Shown one piece after another: positions 34,505 through 42,836 of a stretch of DNA of 52,759 nt. A model generated the notes under the pieces. That model had not been told where the DNA came from, did not search any database, and saw nothing but the letters and a program-made list of their open reading frames with translations. The stretch is from Peribacter sp043814035. GTDB taxonomy: Bacteria > Patescibacteriota > Gracilibacteria > Peribacterales > Peribacteraceae. Where the stretch lies: assembly GCA_043814035.1 (NCBI GenBank), contig JBDRKJ010000001.1:1-52759 (forward strand). The letters are read 5' to 3'. The translations under genes were made by a program, and so were the position numbers. Each line of letters begins with the position of its first letter. The stretch's first letter is position 1.

Positions 34505-35260
34505 ATGAAGTCCAGCTTAAAACTCTTTGGTCTTTTGGTTGTCGTTCTGAGCTTGAGCTTTACCAAGCGAGGAGATGCTCAAACGGTTGAGCAGCTCAAT
34601 GCTCAAGCAAACTGGCAGATCGCGCTTTCAAACTTGGCAACTGCCGCAGGCAAGAACAGCATCCGGGTTCAGATGGTTGAGGCTGAGGCAAAACTGATTG
34701 CTGCTCAGGCAACAATGGTTACGGCCAAGGCCGGTGCCAACAAAACCAATGCCGAAGCTCTCCAGGCTCTGGAGCAGGCTCGTAGCCTAGAGCTGGATAA
34801 CAGCTTGAAAAAGGCCGTGACCTTTTACGAAAAAAGGGCTCGCCACGACGCCTACATGGCATTAGCTAAGCCACAAAAAACACTAACCCCCGAGTACTTG
34901 CTCCGCCGCAATGAGGCCGCGACGCCAATGCGATTAACCAAGCTGCAGATTGACTCTGCGCGGGGCATAATCAATTGGCCTCCGCTTCTGTTGGGAGAGA
35001 ATTTCTCTGATGTCCGGATTCAGCTTGATGAGCTCTATGTCAGCCATCTGGACTACCCAAATGGCAGCTTAGAGGCCAAGACGCTCACCACAAATATGAG
35101 CGCCAAGCTTCGATCTATGGTTCGAAAGGTACCCGGGTACGAATATGCGAATGCAAAGAACTTCATTCGCGGTCTGGAACTCGAGTTCCAGCCTAAGCGC
35201 CAAGAACCGGGGCAGACTCAAAGAGCTGGTGTTAATCAGCTAGCATCATTCGAGCGATGA
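34505..35260 (+). CDS. Secreted hypothetical protein resembling a Planctomycetes family
   Basis: Signal peptide MKSSLKLFGLLVVVLSLSFT, then an Ala/Gln-rich helical segment (LNAQANWQIALSNLATAAGK; KLIAAQATMVTAKAGANKTN) and a C-terminal domain with IDSARGIINWPPLLLGENFS, DVRIQLDELYVSHLDYPNGS and MVRKVPGYEYANAKNFIRGL. The order 'D-x-GxIxWPxxL...RxxLDxLF...M...L...IPxxxYxxAxxFLxxL' recalls a family of exported proteins seen in Planctomycetes; this is from memory and no search was run. Function unknown. It has its own promoter, strong SD and terminator and is bracketed by 32-bp direct repeats, all unlike its neighbours, so recent acquisition is likely. ATG at 34340 was rejected because of the SD and signal peptide. 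Confidence 0.85.
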   Translation: MKSSLKLFGLLVVVLSLSFTKRGDAQTVEQLNAQANWQIALSNLATAAGKNSIRVQMVEAEAKLIAAQATMVTAKAGANKTNAEALQALEQARSLELDNSLKKAVTFYEKRARHDAYMALAKPQKTLTPEYLLRRNEAATPMRLTKLQIDSARGIINWPPLLLGENFSDVRIQLDELYVSHLDYPNGSLEAKTLTTNMSAKLRSMVRKVPGYEYANAKNFIRGLELEFQPKRQEPGQTQRAGVNQLASFER

Positions 35261-35313
35261 TCGGGCTTAGAGACACAGCCGCGGGCAGAACACATGAGCA
35301 AAACCTCAGTTTT

Positions 35314-35349
35314 GGCCCTGTCCCCCCGTGGGATAGGGCCTTGCTTTTA
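35314..35349 (+). terminator. Rho-independent terminator
   Basis: 11-bp stem GGCCCTGTCCC/GGGATAGGGCC (one G-U), 5-nt loop, then TTGCTTTT. Closes the 34505 gene. Confidence 0.85.
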
Positions 35350-35479
35350 CGTTTTTAAGCTTTCACTAATCTTGAATTTAAAATTGAAATAATTCTGCCG
35401 CTCGGCTGTGAGCTCGGGCCGAACCGGAATTTTGAATTCTGAATTAAATCTCAGGCACTACCTTGGAACACTTTAAATT

Positions 35480-35739
35480 ACCCTTACCACCCTCCCCACC
35501 ACTCTTCACCCCTCTCCCTACCTTCCAGCGCCACCCCTCCTTTGCCATTCGTTTCACTTCGGGCTATGGACGGGCAGGCGAGAGAGGGGCGCACTTCCTC
35601 TACGTTCATGTCTTTTGGAATGACAACGTATGCCCCCTCTCCATGCAGGAATTGTGCGCGGGATGAGGGAGATAGGGGGTGAGGCAGGCACTGTTCCGTC
35701 CGTTCGCAGAACGCCATTGATCCCTTCTGCAAGCCAAAA
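35480..35739. repeat. Composite intergenic repeat plus R2 copy 2
   Basis: Inverted counterpart of 27876-28060, with the R1 core at 35529-35579 (minus orientation) and CCCCCTCTCC/GGGAGATAGGGGG blocks. It is followed directly by the second copy of the 32-bp repeat R2 (35708-35739). Nothing coding is seen between 35350 and 35836. Confidence 0.75.
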
Positions 35740-35836
35740 AGTTACACCTGCAGGATTCTTCTCCAAAAAAGGGTCTGCCAAATGACTGTGGCCATCCGTA
35801 GCCTTGGGGGTCCTGTATTTCTTCCCCCTATTTTTT

Positions 35837-36208
35837 ATGTTCAATGTGAATCGCGTCACGCTGCTCGGTAACGTCACGCACGATCCTGAACTCCGTGCCA
35901 CCAAGGTGGGGCACTCGGTCTCGACGATTGGCTTTGCCACGAATCGCGCGTGGCGTAATGACGAAGGCGCGCTTCAGCGCGAGCCGGAGTTCCATCGTTT
36001 GGTTTGCTTCGGCACGCTTGCCGACTTCACCGAAAAGAGCGTGAAGAAAGGCGCGCCCCTCTACGTGGAAGGTCGGCTGCACACCAGTCGCTACGAGGAT
36101 AAGAAAGGTGCGAAGCAGAGCCGCACCGAAGTCATAGTAGATCGACTGGTACTGCTGTCGACACACAAGAAGGGAACAGTAGAAGCCGCAGAGGCCGTTG
36201 AAGCGTGA
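35837..36208 (+). CDS. ssb: Single-stranded DNA-binding protein (copy 1)
   Basis: OB-fold protein of 123 residues that coats single-stranded DNA in replication and repair. MFNVNRVTLLGNVTHDPELR is the standard SSB N-terminus, and EFHRLVCFGTLADFTEKSVK with LYVEGRLHTSRYEDKKG the central strands. It ends shortly after the OB fold (TVEAAEAVEA): the disordered linker and acidic DDDIPF-type tip that recruit partner enzymes are absent. The start at 35837 was chosen by homology over the frame start at 35804. Followed by a terminator and a second ssb gene. Confidence 0.93.
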   Translation: MFNVNRVTLLGNVTHDPELRATKVGHSVSTIGFATNRAWRNDEGALQREPEFHRLVCFGTLADFTEKSVKKGAPLYVEGRLHTSRYEDKKGAKQSRTEVIVDRLVLLSTHKKGTVEAAEAVEA

Positions 36209-36227
36209 TGCTCTTTGGTGCATCGAG

Positions 36228-36255
36228 AGGTGACGGCGCAAGTCGTCACCTTTTT
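36228..36255 (+). terminator. Rho-independent terminator between the two ssb genes
   Basis: 8-bp stem AGGTGACG/CGTCACCT, 8-nt loop, T-run 36251-36255. Confidence 0.85.
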
Positions 36256-36305
36256 CTTAAAGACTTTCTGGTCTGGTTCGTGTCTCATCCCTACACTATT
36301 GTATG

Positions 36306-36311
36306 TACTCT
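36306..36311 (+). promoter_or_regulatory. -10 element before ssb copy 2
   Basis: TACTCT, preceded by TG, ends 8 nt before ATG 36320; same start-adjacent pattern as gatC and rnpA. Confidence 0.35.
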
Positions 36312-36319
36312 TTCATGCT

Positions 36320-36718
36320 ATGAAATCTGTGAACAAGGCCATCTTGCTCGGTAATGTCACCAGGGATCCAGAGCTCAAGGCTACGACTGGAGGACAGTCT
36401 ATATGTACCTTTGGTCTCGCGACCAATCGTGTCTGGAAAGATCCGAAGGGAGAGAAGCAGAGTCTGCCCGAGTTTCACAATGTCGTGGCGTGGGGGTCGT
36501 TGGCGGAGTTCTGCAACCAGTACATACGCAAAGGTAAGCCTCTCTACATCGAAGGATATTTGAAGACTCGCAGTTGGGATGGGCCAGAGGGCGCCAAAAT
36601 TTTTCGCACCGAAATTGTTGCGGAGAATGTCATTCTCATTGGTCCCAGAGAAGACAGCGAAAATGGCCAAAAGACTGAAGTTTCTGCACGGGAAGAAGTG
36701 GCTGCAGGAGCGGAGTGA
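36320..36718 (+). CDS. ssb: Single-stranded DNA-binding protein (copy 2)
   Basis: 132 residues, MKSVNKAILLGNVTRDPELK at the N-terminus, EFHNVVAWGSLAEFCNQYIR in the middle. It is a clear paralogue of copy 1 but differs at many positions. The C-terminus (KTEVSAREEVAAGAE) again lacks the conserved acidic tip. A terminator separates the two genes, so they are transcribed independently; one may serve replication and the other DNA uptake or repair. The start was chosen by homology. Confidence 0.93.
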   Translation: MKSVNKAILLGNVTRDPELKATTGGQSICTFGLATNRVWKDPKGEKQSLPEFHNVVAWGSLAEFCNQYIRKGKPLYIEGYLKTRSWDGPEGAKIFRTEIVAENVILIGPREDSENGQKTEVSAREEVAAGAE

Positions 36719-36761
36719 AGGAGGCTCTGCTGATGTGCTTTTCAGGTTGTATGCTTTCTCC

Positions 36762-36789
36762 TTGACTCGCACTTTCTCCACAGTAAACT
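36762..36789 (+). promoter_or_regulatory. Promoter candidate upstream of the 23S rRNA gene
   Basis: TTGACT (36762-36767), 16-nt spacer, TAAACT (36784-36789). If it drives the rRNA, the leader is about 390 nt and contains the hairpins at 36832-36910, including a terminator-like one, which would need antitermination. No better match was found nearer to the 23S 5' end. Confidence 0.4.
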
Positions 36790-36862
36790 GCGGAAGCTTT
36801 ATGTTTCCTCGTGCCCACCCGTAGGATTCGTTCCCCGCGTTTGCGGGGAGTTCTCGGATTCT

Positions 36863-36893
36863 GCGGGTGTGCAAGAGCCACCCGCTCTTTTTT
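36863..36893 (+). terminator. Terminator-like hairpin between ssb copy 2 and the 23S gene
   Basis: GCGGGTG/CACCCGC (7 bp, 9-nt loop) followed by TCTTTTTT. It probably ends ssb transcription. Hairpins CCCCGC/GCGGGG (36832-36849) and CCCGC/GCGGG (36895-36910) flank it. Confidence 0.65.
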
Positions 36894-37753
36894 ATCCCGC
36901 GTGTGCGGGAGAAAAAAAGGCTCTCGGTGCGTCTTCGTTTTACGGGGACGCGTCAGAGAGTTTCAGAGACAGAATGGAGGGGGGCGGATGATCTTCACAT
37001 CGCGTTCCTTCACATCATCGGTCGTGAAGAGAACATGAATGAATTACTAATCACGTGTGCAGCACACCTTCGTCACGCATATGCGTGACTATGGCGTGTA
37101 AACGTGCGGGCACATCCTGCCCGCTCCTTAGAGCCCCGCATCGTTAGAGGTGTTGGGATCCTGCGACACGTGAACAGCATAAGAAAAACGTTACTCATCG
37201 CATCACATGAATGCCTCGACTCTGTACTCCGACGAAGGACGTAGCCAGCTGCGATAAGCCTCGGCAAGCCGCTAGGCAGGCGCTATAGCCGGGGATTTCC
37301 GAATGGGGAAACCCCATGGAAGTTATATTCCATGACCCCGCGTAAGCGGGGAGGTCACTCTGCGAACTGAAACATCTCAGTAGCAGAGGAAAAGAAATCA
37401 AATCGAGATTCTCCGAGTAGTGGCGAGCGAAAGGGGAATAGCCCAAACCTCGTGCTTGCACGAGGGGTTGTAGGACCTCTTGTACCGATTCTGCTGTCAT
37501 AGACGAACGTCCCTGGAACGGGCGGCCATAGCGGGTGAGAGCCCCGTAGTCGAAATGACAAAAGACGGGTGAGGATTCCTGAGTAAGGTCGGACACGTGA
37601 AATCCGGCCCGAATCCGGGTGGACCACCATCCAAGGCTAAACAGGTACAGAGTTCAATAGCGGATAGTACCGTGAGGGAACGGTGAAAAGCACCCCGGAA
37701 GGGGGATGAAATAGTCTCTGAAATGTGATGCGTCCAAGGAGTCGGAGCCCCTA

Positions 37754-37854
37754 CCACCATGCTCCGCATGGTGGAAGATTCAAACTTCAACTATCAAGTA
37801 TCAGTGAATCTTGAAACTTGATTCTTGGATTTTCCGCCTTACGAAGTAAGGTGG
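37754..37854 (+). other. Expansion segment in 23S domain I/II (helix 25 region)
   Basis: Three successive stems: CCACCATGC/GCATGGTGG (37754-37774), AAGATTCA/TGAATCTT (37775-37812) and CCGCCTTAC/GTAAGGTGG (37834-37854). E. coli has a single short hairpin at the equivalent place, just before CCTTTTGYATAATG. Confidence 0.75.
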
Positions 37855-38360
37855 TGGGGGTGACGGCGTGCCTTTTGCATAATGAGCCAACGAGTTTGTT
37901 GTCAGTGGCAAGGCTAAGGCAGTATCTAGCCGGAGCCGGAGCGAAAGCGAGTCTGAATAGGGCGATTCAGTCGCTGGCACAAGACCCGAAACCGGGTGAG
38001 CTAACCATGGGCAGGGTGAAGGGCGCCGAAAGGCGTCTGGAGGCCCGCACCATAACTTGTCACAAGAAGTTGGGATGACCTGTGGTTTGGAGCGAAAAAC
38101 TTATCGAACCCGGAGATAGCTGGTTCTCCTCGAAATGCCTTTAGGGGCAGCCTCGTCACGCACGGCGGGGGGTAGAGCGACTGTTTGGGTGCGGGGGTCT
38201 TTTTGACCTACCAAATCCTGATAAACTCCGAATACCCGCCTTTTGGTGACGGGAGTGAGACGGTGACGGCAAAGCGCCATCGTCGAAAGGGAAAGAGCCC
38301 AGATCATTTGCTAAGGTCCCTAATCGATCGCTCAGTGGTTAAGGAAGTGCAGGTGCATAA

Positions 38361-38395
<35 letters not shown>

Positions 38396-39329
38396 TAAAG
38401 AAAGCGTAACAGCTCACTGGTCTATGTTCCTGTGCGCCGAAAATTATCGGGGCGAAGCGATCAACCGAAGCAGTGAGTGTGCAGTTCCCTCGGGAGCTGT
38501 ACGCAGTAGAGGAGCGTTCCGTTCAGCAGCGAAGCAGTACTGTGAGGTATTGTGGAGCGGACGGAAGCGAGAATGTTGGCATGAGTAACTACTAGGCAGG
38601 TGAAAACCCTGCCCACCGAATCCCCAAGGTTTCCCACGCAACGTCAATCGGCGTGGGGTTAGTCGGTCCTAAGGCGAGGCCGAAAGGCGTAGCCGATGGA
38701 GAGCAGGTCAATATTCCTGCACCTCCTGAGGATCGTCCAAGGGTATCGTGTGAACGTTTCTGCGACCTCTGGTCCGCACCATTCTGGACTTATTGTTTAT
38801 GGAGTTCAGAGTGGTGTGGATCATGCCTCAGGAAAAGGATCACGGTAACCTAGGAGCGGTGTGACGGAGGGGGACGTCCAGAGCGTCTCATTGACTTGAC
38901 GTGGAAGACATAAAGCGTTGACGCTCGAAGGGAAATCCTCGAGCTGAGCTGAGTGTCGATCCCGATTATTCGCCGCAAGGCGGACGAGTCTGACACGTTC
39001 CACTCCCAAGAAAACCGTCGCTCCGAGAGTCTCAGGAGACCGTACCGCAAACCGACTCCGGTGGGGTGGTCGAGTAGACCAAGGTGAACGAGAGAACTCG
39101 CGTTAAGGAACTCGGCAATGAAGCGTCCGTAACTTCGGGATAAGGACTGCCCTTCTCCGCAAGGAGTTGGGCCGCAGCGAAAGAGCCCAGGCGACTGTTT
39201 ATCAAAAACACAGGTCCCTGCGAAGCCGTAAGGCAATGTATAGGGGCTGATGCCTGCCCAGTGTCAGAAGGTCACGTGAGAGGGTGTATGCCTTCAAACT
39301 AAGCCCTGATGAACGGCGGCCGTAACTAT

Positions 39330-40087
39330 AAAACGGATCAGTTGTAGTTACGTTAATAAATTTGGCTATATGCTGGAATATCTGAGTATCTGACGGTACT
39401 TGTGTCAGTAGGTGTACGAGTGTACACTCGTGACATGAGTGATAATCCGATCAGTGCAGACAATCAGCAGGAAAGACTTTTGGCGACACTCACTCCATCA
39501 GAACTAGGCAATTATATTGCAGGGTTCTCGGATGGAGAAGGCAGCTTCAATATTTCTTTTCGGAATCGAAAGGATTATAAGTTGCCATGGAAAGTGTCAG
39601 CATGTTTCAATGTTTCTCAGAAGGAAAAATCAATTCTAGAATTGATCAGACAACATCTTCAATGTGGGACATTACGTTCCCGCACAGATGGTGTTTGGTA
39701 CTATGAAGTGAATAACTTGGAAGATTTGTGTGGTCATATTATTCCATTCTTCCAAAGACATTCGTTTCTCTCGAAAAAGAAGCAAAGAGATTTTCTACTT
39801 TTTCAAAAGATTGTTGTCTTGATGAGGTCTAAACATCATTTGTCTGAGAAGGGCATTGCAACAATTTTGAAACTCAGGAGAGAAATGAACGATGGTGGAA
39901 AGAGAAAATATTCTGAATTAGAAATATTGAATGTATTCCAAAAGAATCCTCAGAGACTACACGCCAAACTCAATCCATTGAAAGGTGGATCTGAGATGAT
40001 ATAGTCCGATCTCATAGGCGACTATGAGCACTCATAATCAGCTACTAAGATTATGAGGACTTCATTCTTTGAATGAGGGAACATGTG
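39330..40087 (+). mobile_element. Group I intron 1 in 23S rRNA (site L1917), with homing endonuclease
   Basis: Self-splicing intron of 758 nt between U1917 and A1918 (E. coli numbering). P1 is visible: the 5' exon CGTAACTAT pairs over 9 bp with the guide GTAGTTACG (39344-39352), ending in the U-G wobble at the splice site. The core elements are P (TATGCTGGAA near 39369), Q (ACAATCAGCAGGAAAG near 39459), R (CAGAGACTACACG, 39951-39963) and S (GATATAGTCC, 39998-40007); GACTA of R pairs with TAGTC of S as P7. The last base is G (omega-G, 40087). Confidence 0.93.
39435..40004 (+). CDS. LAGLIDADG homing endonuclease of intron 1
   Basis: 189 residues with one LAGLIDADG motif, YIAGFSDGEGSFNISF (about 34-49), so it should act as a homodimer like I-CreI or I-CeuI. 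The Asp/Glu of the motif are intact. The distal part has LSKKKQRDFLLFQKIVVLM, typical of this single-motif class. It would cut an intronless 23S gene around position 1917 and drive intron spread. The frame is unusual: it starts upstream of the Q element and runs through R to a TAG (40002-40004) that is itself part of the P7 strand. ATG 39435 is the second in frame; 39402 is an alternative. Confidence 0.9.
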   Translation: MSDNPISADNQQERLLATLTPSELGNYIAGFSDGEGSFNISFRNRKDYKLPWKVSACFNVSQKEKSILELIRQHLQCGTLRSRTDGVWYYEVNNLEDLCGHIIPFFQRHSFLSKKKQRDFLLFQKIVVLMRSKHHLSEKGIATILKLRREMNDGGKRKYSELEILNVFQKNPQRLHAKLNPLKGGSEMI

Positions 40088-40121
<34 letters not shown>

Positions 40122-40612
40122 GGTCGGTTAATCCACTTGCCCGAATGATCCAAAAAGGATCAGCACTAAGGAATGAGTTGTGTTTTGAAAACAGATCACT
40201 GAAATCTTGAGTTCCTATAAAAATGAATCAGCGTTGTACAAAAGCCCCGCCTTCGCCCTTTGGGCTACGGCGGGCAAGTAGTGAAAAACGTGGCCATATG
40301 CTGGAACATCCCATGCATCCCCTATGCCGCAAGGTACGGGGTGGGGACAATCAGCAGGAAACCGCAAGCCCAAGGGCTCGCGGGCTCCTCAGAGACTAGA
40401 CGCCACGCTCCATTTCAAATGGATGATGATATAGTCCGATCCCTGTGGCGACACAGGGTGTGGGAAATCGTTCCACAGATAAAAAACAAGCGTGACTCGA
40501 AAGAGTTGGTATGTGCGCCCCGATTTTGATCGGGGTCCCAGCTCACCACTGGGGGAAATTCACGTGCTTTCCAATCCAATAAGCCGTGCCGAAGTCGGGC
40601 TCTGCCCGACTG

Positions 40613-40645
40613 CCCGCCCGTACCGAACGACAGTACGTTCGGGCG
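40613..40645 (+). repeat. Palindromic repeat R3, copy 2, inside intron 2
   Basis: Nearly identical to 34005-34039, with differences only in the loop and at the 3' edge. Confidence 0.8.
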
Positions 40646-40656
40646 AGGGAGGCACA

Positions 40657-40706
40657 CCACTTAGGGAAAAGAGAGCTCGTGAGAGGAAAACCGTAGGTTT
40701 TCCTTT
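40657..40706 (+). repeat. Dispersed repeat R4, copy 2, inside intron 2
   Basis: About 50 bp like 22281-22330, including the perfect hairpin GGAAAACC-GTA-GGTTTTCC. It ends 10 nt before the 3' splice site. Confidence 0.75.
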
Positions 40707-41275
40707 CGCGCCTCTGAAGTTCCGACCCGCACGAATGGTACAACGGTCTGGGCACTGTCTCGACGCGAGACTCGGTGAAATTGCAATCCCGGTGCAAATG
40801 CCGGGTAGATCACGGAAGGACGAAAAGACCCTATGAAGCTTTACTATAAGCTGGCATTGCATTGTTAGTTTGCTTGCGCAGTATAGGTGGGACCCTCTGA
40901 AGCGGTGACCTTGGTCGTCGTGGAGGGGCCAGTGAGATACCACCCTTGCGTTCTGACGATGCTCACCCTTCGGCATATACTCCGAATGGGACAGTGCTTG
41001 CCGGGTAGTTTAACTGGGGCGGTTGCCTCCTAAAGCGTAACGGAGGCGCGCAAAGGTCCACTAGCACCGGATGGAAATCGGTGTCGTCGTGTAATCGCAC
41101 ACGTGGGCCTGACTGTGAGGCTTACAGGCCGAGCAGAGACGAAAGTCGGCGATAGTGATCCGGCACCCGAGCGTTTAATTACGCTCTTACCACGTGGGTG
41201 GGGTGTCGCTCAACGGATAAAAGTTACTCTAGGGATAACAGGCTGATCGCTCCCAAGCGCCCACAGCGACGGAGC

Positions 41276-41334
<59 letters not shown>

Positions 41335-41347
41335 TGGCTGTTCGCCA

Positions 41348-41392
<45 letters not shown>

Positions 41393-41507
41393 TGGCCTCT
41401 ATCCTCCGTGATCATTTGGGGACGTGAAAGAAGCTGCTCCTAGTACGAGAGGACCGGAGTGGACGAACCTCTGGTGAACCTGTTGTCGCGTCAGCGGCAC
41501 CGCAGGA

Positions 41508-41557
<50 letters not shown>

Positions 41558-41799
41558 CTCTTGAGATGGCGTCCCCCCATAAGCCCGCCGGAAGATGACC
41601 GGCTAGATCGGCCGCAAGTGTACGTGCAGTAATGTACTTAGCTGAGCGGTACGAACGGGCAATTGAACGTTTTTCTTCCGTTTACGTTTTGTAGACGGTC
41701 GCTGTTTACGTGTTGCGGTCCCTCACCTTCATGGTGGTGGGCCGAGGAGCGTGCAGGATGTGCGCACACTTCTGCGCATATCCTTGTTCTTTTCATTTT

Positions 41800-41938
41800 A
41801 AAAGCCCACTGTCCTGGTGCCTTTAGCGGTGGGGTCACACCTGTTCCCATCCCGAACACAGCAGTTAAGCCCACCAGCGCCGATGGTAGTAATCCTCGTG
41901 GTTGCAAGAGTAGGACGGTGCCAGGACAGTGGGCTTTT
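41800..41938 (+). terminator. Long stem enclosing 5S rRNA that doubles as terminator
   Basis: AAAAGCCCACTGTCCTGG (41800-41817) pairs over 18 bp with 41921-41938, which runs into T residues (41935-41940). The ascending arm lies upstream of 5S, so processing and termination share one structure. Confidence 0.75.
41812..41926 (+). rRNA. rrf: 5S ribosomal RNA
   Basis: About 115 nt from TCCTGGTGCC to CCAGGA, with the conserved CCCATCCCGAACACAGCAGT loop region and the AGTAGGACGGTGCC 3' half. It follows the 23S gene by about 137 nt; no tRNA lies in between. Ends are set by the closing helix and could shift by 1-2 nt. Confidence 0.95.
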
Positions 41939-42016
41939 TTAATACGCGGAAGAGCCACCCAGCGCTTCGGCACGCTTGTTTCAAATTGTTTTGTTTTTTG
42001 TATATTTCCCCTACCC

Positions 42017-42037
42017 ACCGCTTCGTCGCGGTTTTTT
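42017..42037 (+). terminator. Weak terminator candidate after the rRNA genes
   Basis: ACCGC-ttcgtc-GCGGT followed by T residues. The stem is short; it may back up the 5S structure. Confidence 0.4.
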
Positions 42038-42124
42038 GATGCTCCGCAATTCTTGCGTTGAGTGCCAGCCAATATTTTCGGCTACCTGCAAGAAGCCGCA
42101 CAATCGGTTGTCTGCAGAGCGTGG

Positions 42125-42130
42125 TACATT
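42125..42130 (+). promoter_or_regulatory. Extended -10 before the Cys-rich protein cluster
   Basis: TGG-TACATT ends 7 nt before ATG 42138, consistent with a leaderless transcript of the two-gene unit. Confidence 0.4.
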
Positions 42131-42137
42131 ACGTCTA

Positions 42138-42833
42138 ATGCTTACGGGTATGCAGTTTCCACGACTCACATCGATGGCACTCGGCGTTGGAATTATTGCC
42201 CTGAGTGCAATGGGAACAATCGCCTGGAAGAGTTCAGGAAATTTATGGAGGGCACAGATACAATCTTGTCCAACTACTGTCATTATTGTCTGTGGAGGCT
42301 TGGCGCAGGATGTGCAGATGGCCGGCCCAAATTGTGACATCATTCCCCCTTGCCCCGAATCCTGCGGAAACGGGGTTCTCGATGAACGAGAGCAATGCGG
42401 TGAGCCGGGCCTCACATGTGCTGCAGGCCAAACTTGCGATCGCTGCGTGTGTAGTACTACAACGGGTAACCCCTCCTCTCCGGACTGTGCTCAGGATGGC
42501 CAGCCAATCTATCATTCCGCGCAGCATGGCCCCACCACCTGCTGTAGCAAGAATGCTGGAATAAAACCCAACAGTTATCTTGCCGGGGAAATATGCGTTT
42601 CGACGACTGACGGCGCGAAGGGAACCTGTATCGACAACTGGTGGCAGACCTGCGGAGATGGCACTTGTGGCAGTGGTGAGGATCTCTGTAGTTGTCTGAA
42701 GGATTGCACACCCAGCTGTGGTAACTGGGTACTGGATCCCGGCGAAACCTGTGAAGTAGGGGTGTGTTGCCCGGGCCCTCTTCCTCAGTACTGCAATGTG
42801 AAGACGTGCAAATGTGAATACCCCACTCTATAG
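42138..42833 (+). CDS. Secreted Cys-rich protein, 231 aa
   Basis: N-terminal membrane or signal segment (FPRLTSMALGVGIIALSAMG) followed by a Cys-rich body with about 28 cysteines. Modules seen: CGNGVLDEREQCGEPGLTC, CGDGTCGSGEDLCSCLKDC and CGNWVLDPGETCEVGVCC. These are the same six-cysteine and GxGE modules that fill the next protein. The gene lies 3 bp before that 2791-residue gene and is surely cotranscribed. It may act with it at the cell surface or be a truncated paralogue. The upstream frame to 41976 was rejected because the extended -10 at 42122-42130 points to ATG 42138. Confidence 0.8.
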   Translation: MLTGMQFPRLTSMALGVGIIALSAMGTIAWKSSGNLWRAQIQSCPTTVIIVCGGLAQDVQMAGPNCDIIPPCPESCGNGVLDEREQCGEPGLTCAAGQTCDRCVCSTTTGNPSSPDCAQDGQPIYHSAQHGPTTCCSKNAGIKPNSYLAGEICVSTTDGAKGTCIDNWWQTCGDGTCGSGEDLCSCLKDCTPSCGNWVLDPGETCEVGVCCPGPLPQYCNVKTCKCEYPTL

Positions 42834-42836
42834 CAC

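Larger units (their letters stand above)
40122..40716 (+). mobile_element. Group I intron 2 in 23S rRNA (site L1951), no endonuclease
   Basis: 595-nt intron between U1951 and A1952. P1: exon TCGGGT (40116-40121) pairs with GCCCGA (40139-40144), again with a terminal U-G. Core: P TATGCTGGAA near 40297, Q ACAATCAGCAGGAAACC near 40347, R CAGAGACTAGACG (40390-40402), S GATATAGTCC (40428-40437). The 3' end is G (40716). No frame resembles an endonuclease. The long 3' arm (about 40440-40710) carries repeats R3 and R4 and a GTCGGGC/GCCCGAC hairpin (40594-40610). Confidence 0.9.

Noticed and set aside
40260..40836. Frames in intron 2 as a degenerate endonuclease
   Set aside because: No LAGLIDADG, HNH or GIY-YIG motif can be seen in any frame.
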